A stretch of DNA of 64,000 bases from Rhodobacter huangdaonensis. Lineage in GTDB: Bacteria > Pseudomonadota > Alphaproteobacteria > Rhodobacterales > Rhodobacteraceae. The stretch's first letter is position 1; every line of letters begins with the position of its first letter. The stretch covers positions 372,001 through 436,000 of the forward strand of contig NZ_SAVA01000001.1 of the NCBI RefSeq assembly GCF_004022465.1. The letters are read 5' to 3'. This document shows, piece after piece, positions 24,524 through 32,495 of this stretch. Made by a program: the position numbers and the translations under genes. The notes under the pieces are model-generated. The model was not told the origin of the DNA. It made no database searches and saw only the letters and a program-made list of their open reading frames with translations.

Positions 24524-24552
24524 AAAAAATAACAAAAATGAAGAAAAATTAA
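24524..24552. promoter_or_regulatory. AT-rich 29-bp motif, copy 2, GST/TfdB-like intergenic region
   Basis: AAAAAATAA at 24524-24532 and GAAAAATTAA at 24543-24552 repeat the two blocks found at 18401-18429 with the same 10-bp gap. The motif ends 29 bp from the GST start, almost the same distance as copy 1 has to gntR. A 12-bp palindrome AAAATTAATTTT (24545-24556) overlaps its right end. The remaining 215 bp up to the TfdB-like gene contain TTGACACGAATC (24571-24582) and little else of note. Confidence 0.5.
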
Positions 24553-24766
24553 TTTTCTAGGAATTGTCGTTTGACACGAATCTCGTTTTGACCACGTAGT
24601 CACTGCGAGATGCCGGTCGATGCCCCGGCATTTCACACTGCAACCGTCCCGCACGGCCCGGACAGGAGGAGGTTTCGGTCCGGATCTGCCCCGATCCGCC
24701 GCAGGCGGTGCGATCGGCGGCGGGGTCATGTCGGGATGTCACACCCGAACGGAGGAGACCCGAGAA

Positions 24767-26572
24767 ATGCCCCCTGAAACTCCCGCAGCCACACCCGATA
24801 TCGAAGTGCCGGTGCTCGTCGTCGGCGGTGGCGGCGCTGGCCTGACCAGCTCGATGCTGCTGTCCGGGCTCGGTGTCGAGCATCTTCTGGTCAGCGCGCT
24901 GCCGACCACCTCGACCCTGCCCAAGGCGCATGTGCTCAACCAGCGCAGCATGGAAATCCTCGAGGATGCCGGCGTCTCCGAGGCGATCTATGCCCGCAGC
25001 ACCCCGGCCGAGAACATGCGGGCGATGGGGTGGTATGCCGGGCTTGCCGGCGCCGATCCCGATCTCGGCCGGACCATCGCCAAGATCGAGTGCTGGGGCG
25101 ACGGCGGCCAGAATGTGAACTGGCAGCAGGCAAGCCCGCTGCGTTCGGCCAACCTGCCGCAGATCCGGCTCGAGCCGGTCCTGCGGGCGCGGGCCGAGGC
25201 GCTGAACCCGGGCCATGTCCGCTTTCATCACGAGCTGACGCGGCTCGAGCAGGACGCGGAGGGCGTCACCGCCTGGATCACCAATCGCGACGACGGGTCC
25301 GACTACACGGTGCGGGCGCGCTACCTGCTCGGCTGCGACGGCGGGCGGACAATCCCGCGGCTCGTCGGCATCGCGCATCAGGGGCTCGGCGTGATCGCCC
25401 AGACCGCGACGGCGCATGTCTCGGCCGACCTGTCACAGCTCGCCCGCGATCCCGACGTGCTGATCCGCTGGATCTGGTGCCCGGCGATCGGCGAGATGGC
25501 GGTGCTGGTGCCGATGGGGCCCGACCATTGGGGGCCGGAGAGCGAGGAATGGGTGTTCCACATCACCTATCAGGGCGAAGGGCCGCGTGATCTGACCGAC
25601 GCGCAGATCGTCGCGAACATGCGGCTTGCCCTCGGCATTCCCGAGCTGCCGATGACCGTGCACAAGATCACCCGCTGGGCGCTCGAGGGGGTGCAGGCAG
25701 AGCGGTTCCGCGCCGGCCGGGTGTTCCTCGTCGGCGACGCCGCGCATCGCCATCCGCCGACCGGCGGGCTCGGGCTGACAAGCGGCATTCAGGATGCGCA
25801 TAACCTGTGCTGGAAGATCGCCGCGGTTCTGGCCGGTCAGGCCGGGGCGTCGCTGCTCGACAGCTACGAGGCCGAGCGCGCCCCGGTGGACGGGCACAAC
25901 ATCCGCCGCTCGATGGAAAACTCGATGGGCCACATGGCGATCGGCCGGGCGATGGGGCTTTCCCCCGATGCCACCGCCGCGCAGAACTGGGCCGAGGTCA
26001 AGCGGCTGCTGAGCGGCCTGCCGCAGGATGCCGCGCACCGCGCCACCGCGATGCGCGCGATCCGCGCACTCAGCATGGAGGCGAATGAGCTGAACGTCGA
26101 ATACGGCTATCGTTATGCCTCCGGCGCGATCGTCGGCGACGGCACCACGCCCCCGGCGAATGCCGACGAGATCCGGCTTTACGAGCCGAGCACCTTCCCC
26201 GGCAGCCCGCTGCCGCATGCCTGGCTTGACGACGAGGCCGGCGCGCGGCTGCCGATCAAGGACCTCGTGCGCCCCGGCCGGTTCCTGCTGATCGCCGGCG
26301 AGAATGGCGCGCCCTGGTGCGCCGCGGCCGAGGCCCTCGCCCGCGCCAACGACCTGCCGCTCGACGTGCGGCGCATCGGCCATCTCGACGGTGACCTGTT
26401 CGATCCGCGGCTGATGTGGGCGCGCGCGCGCGGCATCTCCGAGACCGGCGCGGTGCTGATCCGGCCCGACCGGGTGGTGTGCTGGCGTCAGGCGGAAGCG
26501 GGCGACGCGCCCGCCGCAAGCCTCACCGCGGCGCTTGGCACGGTCCTCGGCCGGCACCTCGCCGCGGGCTAA
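24767..26572 (+). CDS. Class A flavin hydroxylase, TfdB-like (phenol/chlorophenol 2-monooxygenase type)
   Basis: 601 residues; FAD motif VVGGGGAG at 18-25, DG motif LGCDGGRTIPR from 188, GDAAHRHPPTGGLGLTSGIQDAHNLCWK from 323 and ESGCVLVRPD-like ending (ETGAVLIRPDRVVCWR). The length, KAHVLNQRSMEILEDAGV and the WGPESEEW region parallel 2,4-dichlorophenol 6-monooxygenase TfdB and relatives. The expected reaction is ortho-hydroxylation of a phenol to a catechol with NADPH and O2. The chosen ATG follows GGAGGAGACC. Divergent from the GST operon and followed by a TetR gene that may control it. Substrate unproven. Confidence 0.87.
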   Translation: MPPETPAATPDIEVPVLVVGGGGAGLTSSMLLSGLGVEHLLVSALPTTSTLPKAHVLNQRSMEILEDAGVSEAIYARSTPAENMRAMGWYAGLAGADPDLGRTIAKIECWGDGGQNVNWQQASPLRSANLPQIRLEPVLRARAEALNPGHVRFHHELTRLEQDAEGVTAWITNRDDGSDYTVRARYLLGCDGGRTIPRLVGIAHQGLGVIAQTATAHVSADLSQLARDPDVLIRWIWCPAIGEMAVLVPMGPDHWGPESEEWVFHITYQGEGPRDLTDAQIVANMRLALGIPELPMTVHKITRWALEGVQAERFRAGRVFLVGDAAHRHPPTGGLGLTSGIQDAHNLCWKIAAVLAGQAGASLLDSYEAERAPVDGHNIRRSMENSMGHMAIGRAMGLSPDATAAQNWAEVKRLLSGLPQDAAHRATAMRAIRALSMEANELNVEYGYRYASGAIVGDGTTPPANADEIRLYEPSTFPGSPLPHAWLDDEAGARLPIKDLVRPGRFLLIAGENGAPWCAAAEALARANDLPLDVRRIGHLDGDLFDPRLMWARARGISETGAVLIRPDRVVCWRQAEAGDAPAASLTAALGTVLGRHLAAG

Positions 26573-26609
26573 GGACCGGCCCCGACCGGGCACGGCCCCC
26601 CCGAAGCCC

Positions 26610-26633
26610 CCGCCCCGGCCGCGGCCGGGGCGG
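26610..26633. terminator. Perfect 24-bp GC palindrome after the TfdB-like gene
   Basis: CCGCCCCGGCCG followed directly by its reverse complement lies 37 bp after the stop codon. It forms a very stable cruciform or hairpin, but no T-run follows, so termination is plausible and not certain. It could also isolate the TetR gene from upstream transcription. Confidence 0.5.
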
Positions 26634-26725
26634 CCCCCCGAGCCCGGACATCGCGGGGGGTTGACCTGGGGCGGCTCTGCGGGCAGGTCGCTGTGCAGGA
26701 CCGAAGCGACGGAAAAGGGCCTTCG

Positions 26726-27403
26726 ATGGCGCGGGTGAACCTGGAACGCCGGGCGGAGATCGGCCGCGAGAAGCGGGCACGCACGCGCGCGCTGATCCTC
26801 GCGGCGGCACGCGGCTGTTATGCCGATCCGGCCGCGCCACAGGTCACCGTCGAGGTCCTGACCCGCGCCGCCGGGGTCGCCAAGGGCACCTTCTACGTGC
26901 ATTTCCCCGACCTGAACACGCTGGAGGCGGAGCTGGGCGACGAGATCATCGACGCGCTGGCGCAGCGCCATCAGGCCGTGCTCGGGATCGTGTCCGACCC
27001 GCTGACGCGGATCGCGACCGTCACCATGATTTTCCTGCGCGATCTGGCACAGGCCCCGGCGCGGGCGCGGCTGGTGTCGCATGCCGTTGCCGCATTGCCC
27101 GATTTCGCACAGGCGGTTCAGGCCCGGCTGCACAACGACCTGGCCGAAGCCCGGGATGCCGGGCGCCTTGCCGTCGGGGCGCCCGGCCTCGCCGCGCAGA
27201 TCGTGGTGACGATGGTCGCGCAGGGGGCGCAGATGCTGGGGCGGGGCGCGCTCGATGCGGCCGGGGTTCCCGATCTCGTGCGCGCCCTCCTGCGCGCCCT
27301 CGGAAGCCCGCCGGACGACGCCGCGACCCGCACCGAGACGGCCATTGCGACGGCCGAGGCGATCACGACGGCCGAGGCGCTCGCCCGGTCGCGCAACCTC
27401 TGA
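26726..27403 (+). CDS. TetR-family regulator
   Basis: 225 residues from the ATG at 26726; an upstream ATG at 26693 would add 11 codons. The N-terminal helix-turn-helix EVLTRAAGVAKGTFYVHFPDLNTLEAELG is standard TetR, and the C-terminal all-helical ligand domain is variable. A C-terminal tail rich in Thr/Ala/Glu (TRTETAIATAEAITTAEAL) has an 8-9-residue periodicity and no known role. It lies 153 bp after the TfdB-like gene on the same strand and closes the island; it probably controls that gene or itself. Effector unknown. Confidence 0.87.
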   Translation: MARVNLERRAEIGREKRARTRALILAAARGCYADPAAPQVTVEVLTRAAGVAKGTFYVHFPDLNTLEAELGDEIIDALAQRHQAVLGIVSDPLTRIATVTMIFLRDLAQAPARARLVSHAVAALPDFAQAVQARLHNDLAEARDAGRLAVGAPGLAAQIVVTMVAQGAQMLGRGALDAAGVPDLVRALLRALGSPPDDAATRTETAIATAEAITTAEALARSRNL

Positions 27404-27646
27404 CCCTCTGCGACGCACCGCACCGGGCACCTCCCCCACACATGTCTGCATGCCGTTCCGGTCCCGGTGAGGCTGCGACAGGGGGCGGATGACCGAAGGC
27501 GGCGCCGGCTCCCGCGGGGGGCGGGCGCCGGCCTCGCCGGCATGTGGCATTTGGAAGCAGCCGGCCGGATCCGCCCGGGGTCGGGCACGGCGGGGCCACA
27601 GATCCGCGGCCGGCCGGCGAATCGCCCCGGCCCGCGGCGGCCGCGC

Positions 27647-28147
27647 TCAGGCCTGTTTCGCGAGGCGCTCCTCGAGCACGTCGAAAGGCACGCCGGGCTC
27701 GTCCTTGGCGCAGCGGATGACGAGCGAGGTCTTCACGCTGGCCACGTTGTCGGCCGGCGTCAGCTCGCCCATCAGGAAGGACTGGAAGGTCGAGAGGTCG
27801 GGCGCCACGCATTTCAGCACGAAGTCGATCTCGCCGTTCAGCATGTGGCACTCGCGCACCAGGGGCCAGGCGCGGCAGCGGTTTTCAAAGGCGCTGAGGT
27901 CGGCCTCGGCCTGGCTTTGCAGCCGCACCATGGCAAAGACCTGCACCTCGAAGCCAAGCTCGCGCGGGTTCACGTCGGCGTGGTAGCCGCGGATGAAGCC
28001 CGCCTCCTCGAGGGTGCGCACGCGGCGCAGGCAGGGCGGCGCCGAGATCCCCACGCGCTTGGCCAGTTCGACGTTCGTCATCCGACCGTCCGCCTGCAAC
28101 TCGGCCAGGATTTTCCGGTCGATCTCGTCAAGCTTGGTGCTGGCCAT
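27647..28147 (-). CDS. Lrp/AsnC-family transcriptional regulator
   Basis: 166 residues: N-terminal helix-turn-helix (KLDEIDRKILAELQADGRMTNVELAKRVGIS begins at residue 5) and C-terminal RAM ligand-binding domain. PPCLRRVRTLEEAGFI is the recognition-helix area typical of Lrp. It senses an amino acid and acts locally or globally. Divergent from trxB with 189 bp between. An Lrp gene beside trxB is common in Rhodobacteraceae, though a regulatory link is not proven. The region between TetR and this gene (27404-27646) shows no gene. Confidence 0.92.
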   Translation of the reverse strand: MASTKLDEIDRKILAELQADGRMTNVELAKRVGISAPPCLRRVRTLEEAGFIRGYHADVNPRELGFEVQVFAMVRLQSQAEADLSAFENRCRAWPLVRECHMLNGEIDFVLKCVAPDLSTFQSFLMGELTPADNVASVKTSLVIRCAKDEPGVPFDVLEERLAKQA

Positions 28148-28290
28148 CTTACCCTCCGCAGTTGCGCAGAACTTATCCGCGAGAAGAAGATGGCGCAATA
28201 ATCTTTCGCCATGGCGGCCGCAAGAGCAATTCGACCGGTTTTCAAAGCGTTTTGGCGGGGGGTTCCGTCGGCGCCCGCCTGTGCCTATAT

Positions 28291-28323
28291 CTGCGACACC
28301 AGAAAGACCTGCGACACCAGAAA
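28291..28323. repeat. Two 15-bp direct repeats just before trxB
   Basis: CTGCGACACCAGAAA occurs at 28291-28305 and again at 28309-28323, an 18-bp period. The second copy ends 13 bp before the trxB start codon, so the pair lies in the leader or promoter. It may be a recent small duplication or a regulator site. Confidence 0.6.
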
Positions 28324-28336
28324 CCGGGAGGCTGCC

Positions 28337-29278
28337 ATGGGCGAGACGAAGAAGACACGCGTGCTGATCATCGGGTCGGGGCCCGCCGGCTATACCGCCG
28401 CCGTCTATTCCGCGCGCGCGATGCTGAACCCGGTGCTGGTTCAGGGCATCCAGCCCGGCGGCCAGCTGACGATCACCACCGAGGTCGAGAACTGGCCCGG
28501 CCGCACCGCTGTCGAGGGGCCCGAGCTGATGGTGCAGATGGAAGAGCACGCCCGCGCCATGGGCACCGAGATCATCTCGGACACGATCACCAGCCTCAAT
28601 CTCGGCGACCGGCCCTTCGTCGCGCTTGGCGATTCCGGCACCACCTATGTCGCCGATGCGGTGATCCTGGCGACCGGGGCGCAGGCGCGCTGGATCGGCC
28701 TGCCCTCCGAGGAGAAGTTCAAGGGCTTCGGCGTCTCCGCCTGTGCCACCTGCGACGGCTTCTTCTATCGCGGCAAGGAGGTCGTGGTGATCGGCGGCGG
28801 CAACACCGCGGTCGAGGAGGCGCTGTTCCTGACCAATTTCGCCACCAAGGTCACGGTGATCCACCGCCGCGACAGCTTCCGCGCCGAGAAGATCATGCAG
28901 GACCGGCTGTTCCGCAACCCGAAGATCGAGGTGATCTGGGACTCGGTTCCCGAAGAAATCCTCGGCACCGAGGCGCCGCTTGGCGTCACCGGGGTGCGGA
29001 TCCGCAACGTGAAGACCGAAGCGGAAACCGTGGTGCCCTGTGACGGCTTCTTCGTGGCGATCGGCCATGCCCCCGCCTCGGAGCTGGTGAAGGATCAGCT
29101 CAGGCTGCATGGCGGCGGCTATGTCTGGGTGCAGCCCGGCACGACCCGCACCTCGATCGAGGGGGTCTTCGCCGCCGGCGATCTGACCGACCACACCTAT
29201 CGCCAGGCGGTGACCTCGGCCGGCATGGGCTGCATGGCCGCGCTCGACGCCGAGCGCTGGCTGGCCGAACAGGAATAA
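28337..29278 (+). CDS. trxB: Thioredoxin-disulfide reductase
   Basis: 313 residues, homodimeric FAD enzyme that passes electrons from NADPH to thioredoxin. FAD motif GSGPAGYTAA at 13-22, redox pair Cys136-Ala-Thr-Cys139 in SACATCDGFF, NADPH motif GGGNTAVEEA and the FAD-binding GVFAAGDLTD near the end are all intact. The ATG at 28337 follows GGGAGGCTGCC. Divergent from the Lrp gene and followed by hairpins at 29287-29318 and 29351-29375. Confidence 0.96.
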   Translation: MGETKKTRVLIIGSGPAGYTAAVYSARAMLNPVLVQGIQPGGQLTITTEVENWPGRTAVEGPELMVQMEEHARAMGTEIISDTITSLNLGDRPFVALGDSGTTYVADAVILATGAQARWIGLPSEEKFKGFGVSACATCDGFFYRGKEVVVIGGGNTAVEEALFLTNFATKVTVIHRRDSFRAEKIMQDRLFRNPKIEVIWDSVPEEILGTEAPLGVTGVRIRNVKTEAETVVPCDGFFVAIGHAPASELVKDQLRLHGGGYVWVQPGTTRTSIEGVFAAGDLTDHTYRQAVTSAGMGCMAALDAERWLAEQE

Positions 29279-29286
29279 ACCTGTCG

Positions 29287-29375
29287 GGCGGGCGGGAACA
29301 TTTGTGGTCCCACCCGCCTGAAATCGCGAAATTTGGCCCGAAATGGTGCCAAAAAGCCCAAAAATCGGCTTTTTT
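29287..29375 (+). terminator. Two hairpins after trxB, the second a rho-independent terminator
   Basis: The first dyad pairs GGCGGG-C-GGGA (29287-29297) with TCCC-A-CCCGCC (29308-29318), one mismatch. The second pairs AAAAAGCC (29351-29358) with GGCTTTTT (29367-29374) around an 8-base loop and ends in a T-run, the form of an intrinsic terminator. The following 110 bp must then hold the promoter of the sat-cysC gene; no consensus is obvious there. Confidence 0.7.
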
Positions 29376-29486
29376 CCGCCGCTCCTTTCCCCGATGCTTG
29401 CCACAAGCGCGCTTTGCACGCTAAGGCCCGCGCAGGATGCCATCGGTGTTCTTTCGGCATTTCACGTCAATCAGACAGGTCCAGTA

Positions 29487-31199
29487 ATGTCCCTCCCCAA
29501 TCTCGCCCCGATCCCGGAGCTCTACGTTTCCCATGAATCCGCGCAGAAGCTGAAGATCGAGGCCGGCAACCTCGTTTCGTGGGACCTGACGCCGCGGCAG
29601 ATCTGTGACCTCGAGCTGCTGATGAACGGCGGTTTCTACCCGCTCAAGGGCTTCCTGAGCGAAGAGGATTACAACTGCGTCGTCGAGGACATGCACCTCG
29701 CCAACGGGGCGCTCTGGCCGATGCCGATCACCCTCGACGTCAGCGAGAAATTCGCCGAGGGCATCGAGCCCGGCACCGATATCGCGCTGCGCGACCAGGA
29801 AGGCGTGATCCTCGCGATCCTGTCGGTCACCGACAAATGGGTGCCGAACAAGGCCAACGAGGCCGCCAAGGTCTTCGGCGCCGACGACCTCGCCCATCCG
29901 GCGGTGAACTACCTGCACAACACCGCGGGCGCGGTCTATCTCGGCGGCCCGATCACCGGCATCCAGCCGCCGGTGCATTATGACTTCAAGGCCCGGCGCG
30001 ACACGCCGAACGAACTGCGCGCCTATTTCCGCAAGCTCGGCTGGCGCAAGATCGTCGCCTTCCAGACCCGCAACCCGCTGCACCGCGCGCACCAGGAGCT
30101 GACCTTCCGCGCCGCGAAGGAAGCCCAGGCGAACCTGCTGATCCACCCGGTGGTGGGCCTCACCAAGCCCGGCGATGTCGACCACTTCACCCGCGTGCGC
30201 TGCTACGAGGCGGTGCTCGACCAGTACCCGCAGTCGACCACCACGCTCAGCCTGCTGAACCTGGCGATGCGCATGGCCGGCCCGCGCGAGGCGGTCTGGC
30301 ACGGCATCATCCGCCGCAACCACGGCTGCACCCACATGATCGTCGGGCGCGACCACGCCGGCCCGGGCAAGAACAGCGCCGGCGAGGATTTCTACGGCCC
30401 CTATGACGCGCAGGAGCTGTTCGCCAAGCACCAGTCGGAGATCGGCTGCGAGATGGTCGACTTCAAGCAGATGGTCTATGTGCAGGAGCGCGCCCAGTAC
30501 GAGCCGGCCGACGAGATCGCCGACAAGGACAAGGTCACCATCCTCAACATCTCGGGCACGGAACTGCGCCGCCGCCTGCGCGAAGGGCTGGAGATTCCGG
30601 ACTGGTTCTCCTTCCCCGAGGTGGTGACCGAGCTGCGCCGGACCTCGCCGCCGCGCTCGAAGCAGGGCTTCACCGTGTTCTTCACCGGCCTCTCCGGCTC
30701 GGGCAAGTCGACGATCGCCAACGCGCTGATGGTCAAGCTGATGGAAATGGGCGGCCGCCCGGTGACGCTGCTCGACGGCGACGTGGTGCGCAAGCACCTG
30801 TCCTCGGAGCTCGGCTTCTCGAAGGAGCACCGCGACATCAACATCAAGCGCATCGGCTATGTCGCCTCCGAGATCACCAAGAACGGCGGCATCGCGATCT
30901 GCGCGCCGATCGCGCCCTATACCGCGACCCGTCGGGCCGTGCGCGAGATGATCGAGGCCTACGGCGCCTTCGTCGAGGTCCACGTCGCCACCTCGCTCGA
31001 GGAATGTGAAGCGCGCGACCGCAAGGGCCTCTACAAGCTCGCCCGCGAAGGCAAGATCAAGGAGTTCACCGGGATCTCGGACCCCTATGAAGCGCCCGCG
31101 ACTCCCGAGCTGCGCGTCGACACCACCGGCGTCGACGTCGACCACTGCGCGCATCAGGTGATCCTGAAGCTCGAATCGATGGGCCTGATCAAGGCCTGA
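29487..31199 (+). CDS. Bifunctional sulfate adenylyltransferase / APS kinase (Sat-CysC fusion)
   Basis: 570 residues. The N-terminal part (1 to about 385) is an ATP-sulfurylase of the homo-oligomeric Sat type, with QTRNPLHRAHQEL near residue 193 and GRDHAGPGKN. The C-terminal part is APS kinase with the P-loop GLSGSGKST at about 400-408 and DGDVVRKHLSSELGFSKEHR. It turns sulfate into APS and then PAPS for assimilation or sulfation. It stands alone here, with reduction genes elsewhere. The ATG at 29487 gives the family N-terminus (LAPIPELYVSHESA). A terminator follows. Confidence 0.94.
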   Translation: MSLPNLAPIPELYVSHESAQKLKIEAGNLVSWDLTPRQICDLELLMNGGFYPLKGFLSEEDYNCVVEDMHLANGALWPMPITLDVSEKFAEGIEPGTDIALRDQEGVILAILSVTDKWVPNKANEAAKVFGADDLAHPAVNYLHNTAGAVYLGGPITGIQPPVHYDFKARRDTPNELRAYFRKLGWRKIVAFQTRNPLHRAHQELTFRAAKEAQANLLIHPVVGLTKPGDVDHFTRVRCYEAVLDQYPQSTTTLSLLNLAMRMAGPREAVWHGIIRRNHGCTHMIVGRDHAGPGKNSAGEDFYGPYDAQELFAKHQSEIGCEMVDFKQMVYVQERAQYEPADEIADKDKVTILNISGTELRRRLREGLEIPDWFSFPEVVTELRRTSPPRSKQGFTVFFTGLSGSGKSTIANALMVKLMEMGGRPVTLLDGDVVRKHLSSELGFSKEHRDINIKRIGYVASEITKNGGIAICAPIAPYTATRRAVREMIEAYGAFVEVHVATSLEECEARDRKGLYKLAREGKIKEFTGISDPYEAPATPELRVDTTGVDVDHCAHQVILKLESMGLIKA

Positions 31200-31222
31200 G
31201 CCGCAGGCTCCCCGAAATGACG

Positions 31223-31249
31223 AACGCCCCGGCCTGCGCCGGGGCGTTT
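31223..31249 (+). terminator. Rho-independent terminator after sat-cysC
   Basis: An 11-bp stem AACGCCCCGGC/GCCGGGGCGTT (31223-31233 and 31238-31248) with loop CTGC is followed by TCGCTTTT. It lies between sat-cysC and the convergent DUF1150 gene and can serve both directions. Confidence 0.8.
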
Positions 31250-31293
31250 CGCTTTTCCGCCCGGATTTCGGGGACGACGCCCCGGCCCGCGGC

Positions 31294-31521
31294 TCAGTGC
31301 ACGTTGACCGCCTGCACCTCGTTCTCGCGCGCAAGTGCAAAGGCCATCCAGCGATCCTTGACGAGGGCAAGCCGCGCGCCGTTCGCATCGCACAGCGCAT
31401 AAAGCTGCGTCAGCCCGGCCGCCTGCGCCTGAATCTCCTCGGGCAGATCCGCCACTGCCACCGGCCGGACATAGACGATGCGCTCGCCCGTCTCCGCGCC
31501 GAAATCGTATCTCGTGTCCAT
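31294..31521 (-). CDS. DUF1150 family protein
   Basis: 75 residues, matching the short DUF1150 family by IVYVRPVAVADLPEEI and ARLALVKDRWMAFALARENE. Function unknown. It lies 21 bp after an Hsp20 gene on the same strand, the usual place of DUF1150 in alphaproteobacteria, so it probably belongs to the heat-shock regulon and may help the small heat-shock protein. No signal peptide or membrane segment. Confidence 0.88.
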   Translation of the reverse strand: MDTRYDFGAETGERIVYVRPVAVADLPEEIQAQAAGLTQLYALCDANGARLALVKDRWMAFALARENEVQAVNVH

Positions 31522-31542
31522 TTCAGCCTCCTTGCCTGATGT

Positions 31543-31956
31543 TCACCGCCGCCGGATCGGGATCGACTGCACCACCGGATCGGGCATCACCCGCTTCAGA
31601 TCGACATGCAGCAACCCGTTCTCGAGCCCCGCCCCCGCCACCTCGACGCCATCGGCGAGCACGAAGCTGCGCTGGAAGGCGCGTGCGGCGATGCCGCGGT
31701 GCAGGAAGATCCGCTCGCCCAGATCGTCGGCCTGCCGGCCGCGGATCACCAGCGCCCGGTCCTCCATGGTGATCGCGAGGTCATCCTCGGCGAAACCCGC
31801 CACCGCAAGGGTGATGCGGAAGGCGTCGGGACCGTTCTGTTCGATGTTGTAAGGCGGGTAGGCGTCGGAGCCGGACTTCGCCGTCCGCTCGACAAGGCGC
31901 TCCAGCTGGTCGAAGCCCAGCAGGTAGGGATGCGCGCCAAAGCTCAGTTTCGTCAT
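31543..31956 (-). CDS. Small heat-shock protein, Hsp20/IbpA family
   Basis: 137 residues with an alpha-crystallin domain from about 35 to 125: PPYNIEQNGPDAFRITLAVAGF, ERIFLHRGIAARAFQRSF and a GLLHVDLKR strand. The C-terminal VVQSIPIRRR carries the I-x-I anchor (SIPI) used for oligomer assembly. It binds unfolding proteins without ATP and hands them to DnaK/ClpB. A sigma-32-type promoter lies 68-96 bp upstream. First gene of the hsp20-DUF1150 operon. Confidence 0.93.
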   Translation of the reverse strand: MTKLSFGAHPYLLGFDQLERLVERTAKSGSDAYPPYNIEQNGPDAFRITLAVAGFAEDDLAITMEDRALVIRGRQADDLGERIFLHRGIAARAFQRSFVLADGVEVAGAGLENGLLHVDLKRVMPDPVVQSIPIRRR

Positions 31957-32023
31957 CAGGCAAGCCCTTGATCAGCGACATTGCGGTTGCGGGCCCCGCG
32001 CTGCGGCAACCCGTTCCGCACAG

Positions 32024-32052
32024 ATATGGGCAGGCGGTGCTGCGCCTGCAAG
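32024..32052 (-). promoter_or_regulatory. Sigma-32-type promoter of hsp20-DUF1150
   Basis: Read leftwards, CTTGCA (32052-32047), a 15-bp spacer and GCCCATAT (32031-32024). Spacing and form equal the promoter before rpoH (CTTGAA, 15 bp, CCCCATTT). A leader of about 60 nt follows; GGTTGC/GCAACC (32011-32006 and 31990-31985) can form a hairpin there, without a clear thermosensor motif. Confidence 0.65.
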
Positions 32053-32183
32053 GGGCAGCCGCGACCCGGAACAGCGCGAATTTTTCCCCGCAAGCGCCAG
32101 AAATTGTTATATTTGTCTTCACCCGAGGGCCGAGTCGCCCGCGAGCCTTGCAGCCAGAGCCAGTCAGAAGCCCGAAAACGCTC

Positions 32184-32414
32184 ATGAACGCCCACAGCGA
32201 CGCCCCCGTCGAGATGAATACCGAAGAAGTGCTGCAGCTGAAGCTTGCCGTGCTGCGGCGCGAACATCGCGACCTCGACGAGGCGATCGCGGCGCTCGTT
32301 GACACCGGCCACCCCGACCAGCTGCGCATCGTGCGGCTGAAGAAGCAGAAGCTGTCGCTCAAGGACCAGATCGCCCGGATCGAGGACCGCCTCACCCCCG
32401 ACATCATCGCCTGA
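32184..32414 (+). CDS. DUF465 (YdcH) family small protein
   Basis: 76 residues. The C-terminal two-thirds is a helical hairpin (LQLKLAVLRREHRDLDEAI, then LRIVRLKKQKLSLKDQIARIED) as in the DUF465/YdcH family. Function unknown; it often occurs in alphaproteobacteria as a free-standing small helical protein. An alternative ATG ten codons on (32214) is possible. Divergent from hsp20; followed after 81 bp by purE. Confidence 0.85.
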   Translation: MNAHSDAPVEMNTEEVLQLKLAVLRREHRDLDEAIAALVDTGHPDQLRIVRLKKQKLSLKDQIARIEDRLTPDIIA

Positions 32415-32495
32415 TGGCGCCCCCGCCCCGCCCGGCCCCCTTGCCGTTCCGGGCCTGCCGCCTATAGTGCCGGCGCGACAACAGCGAGGGCGGCG

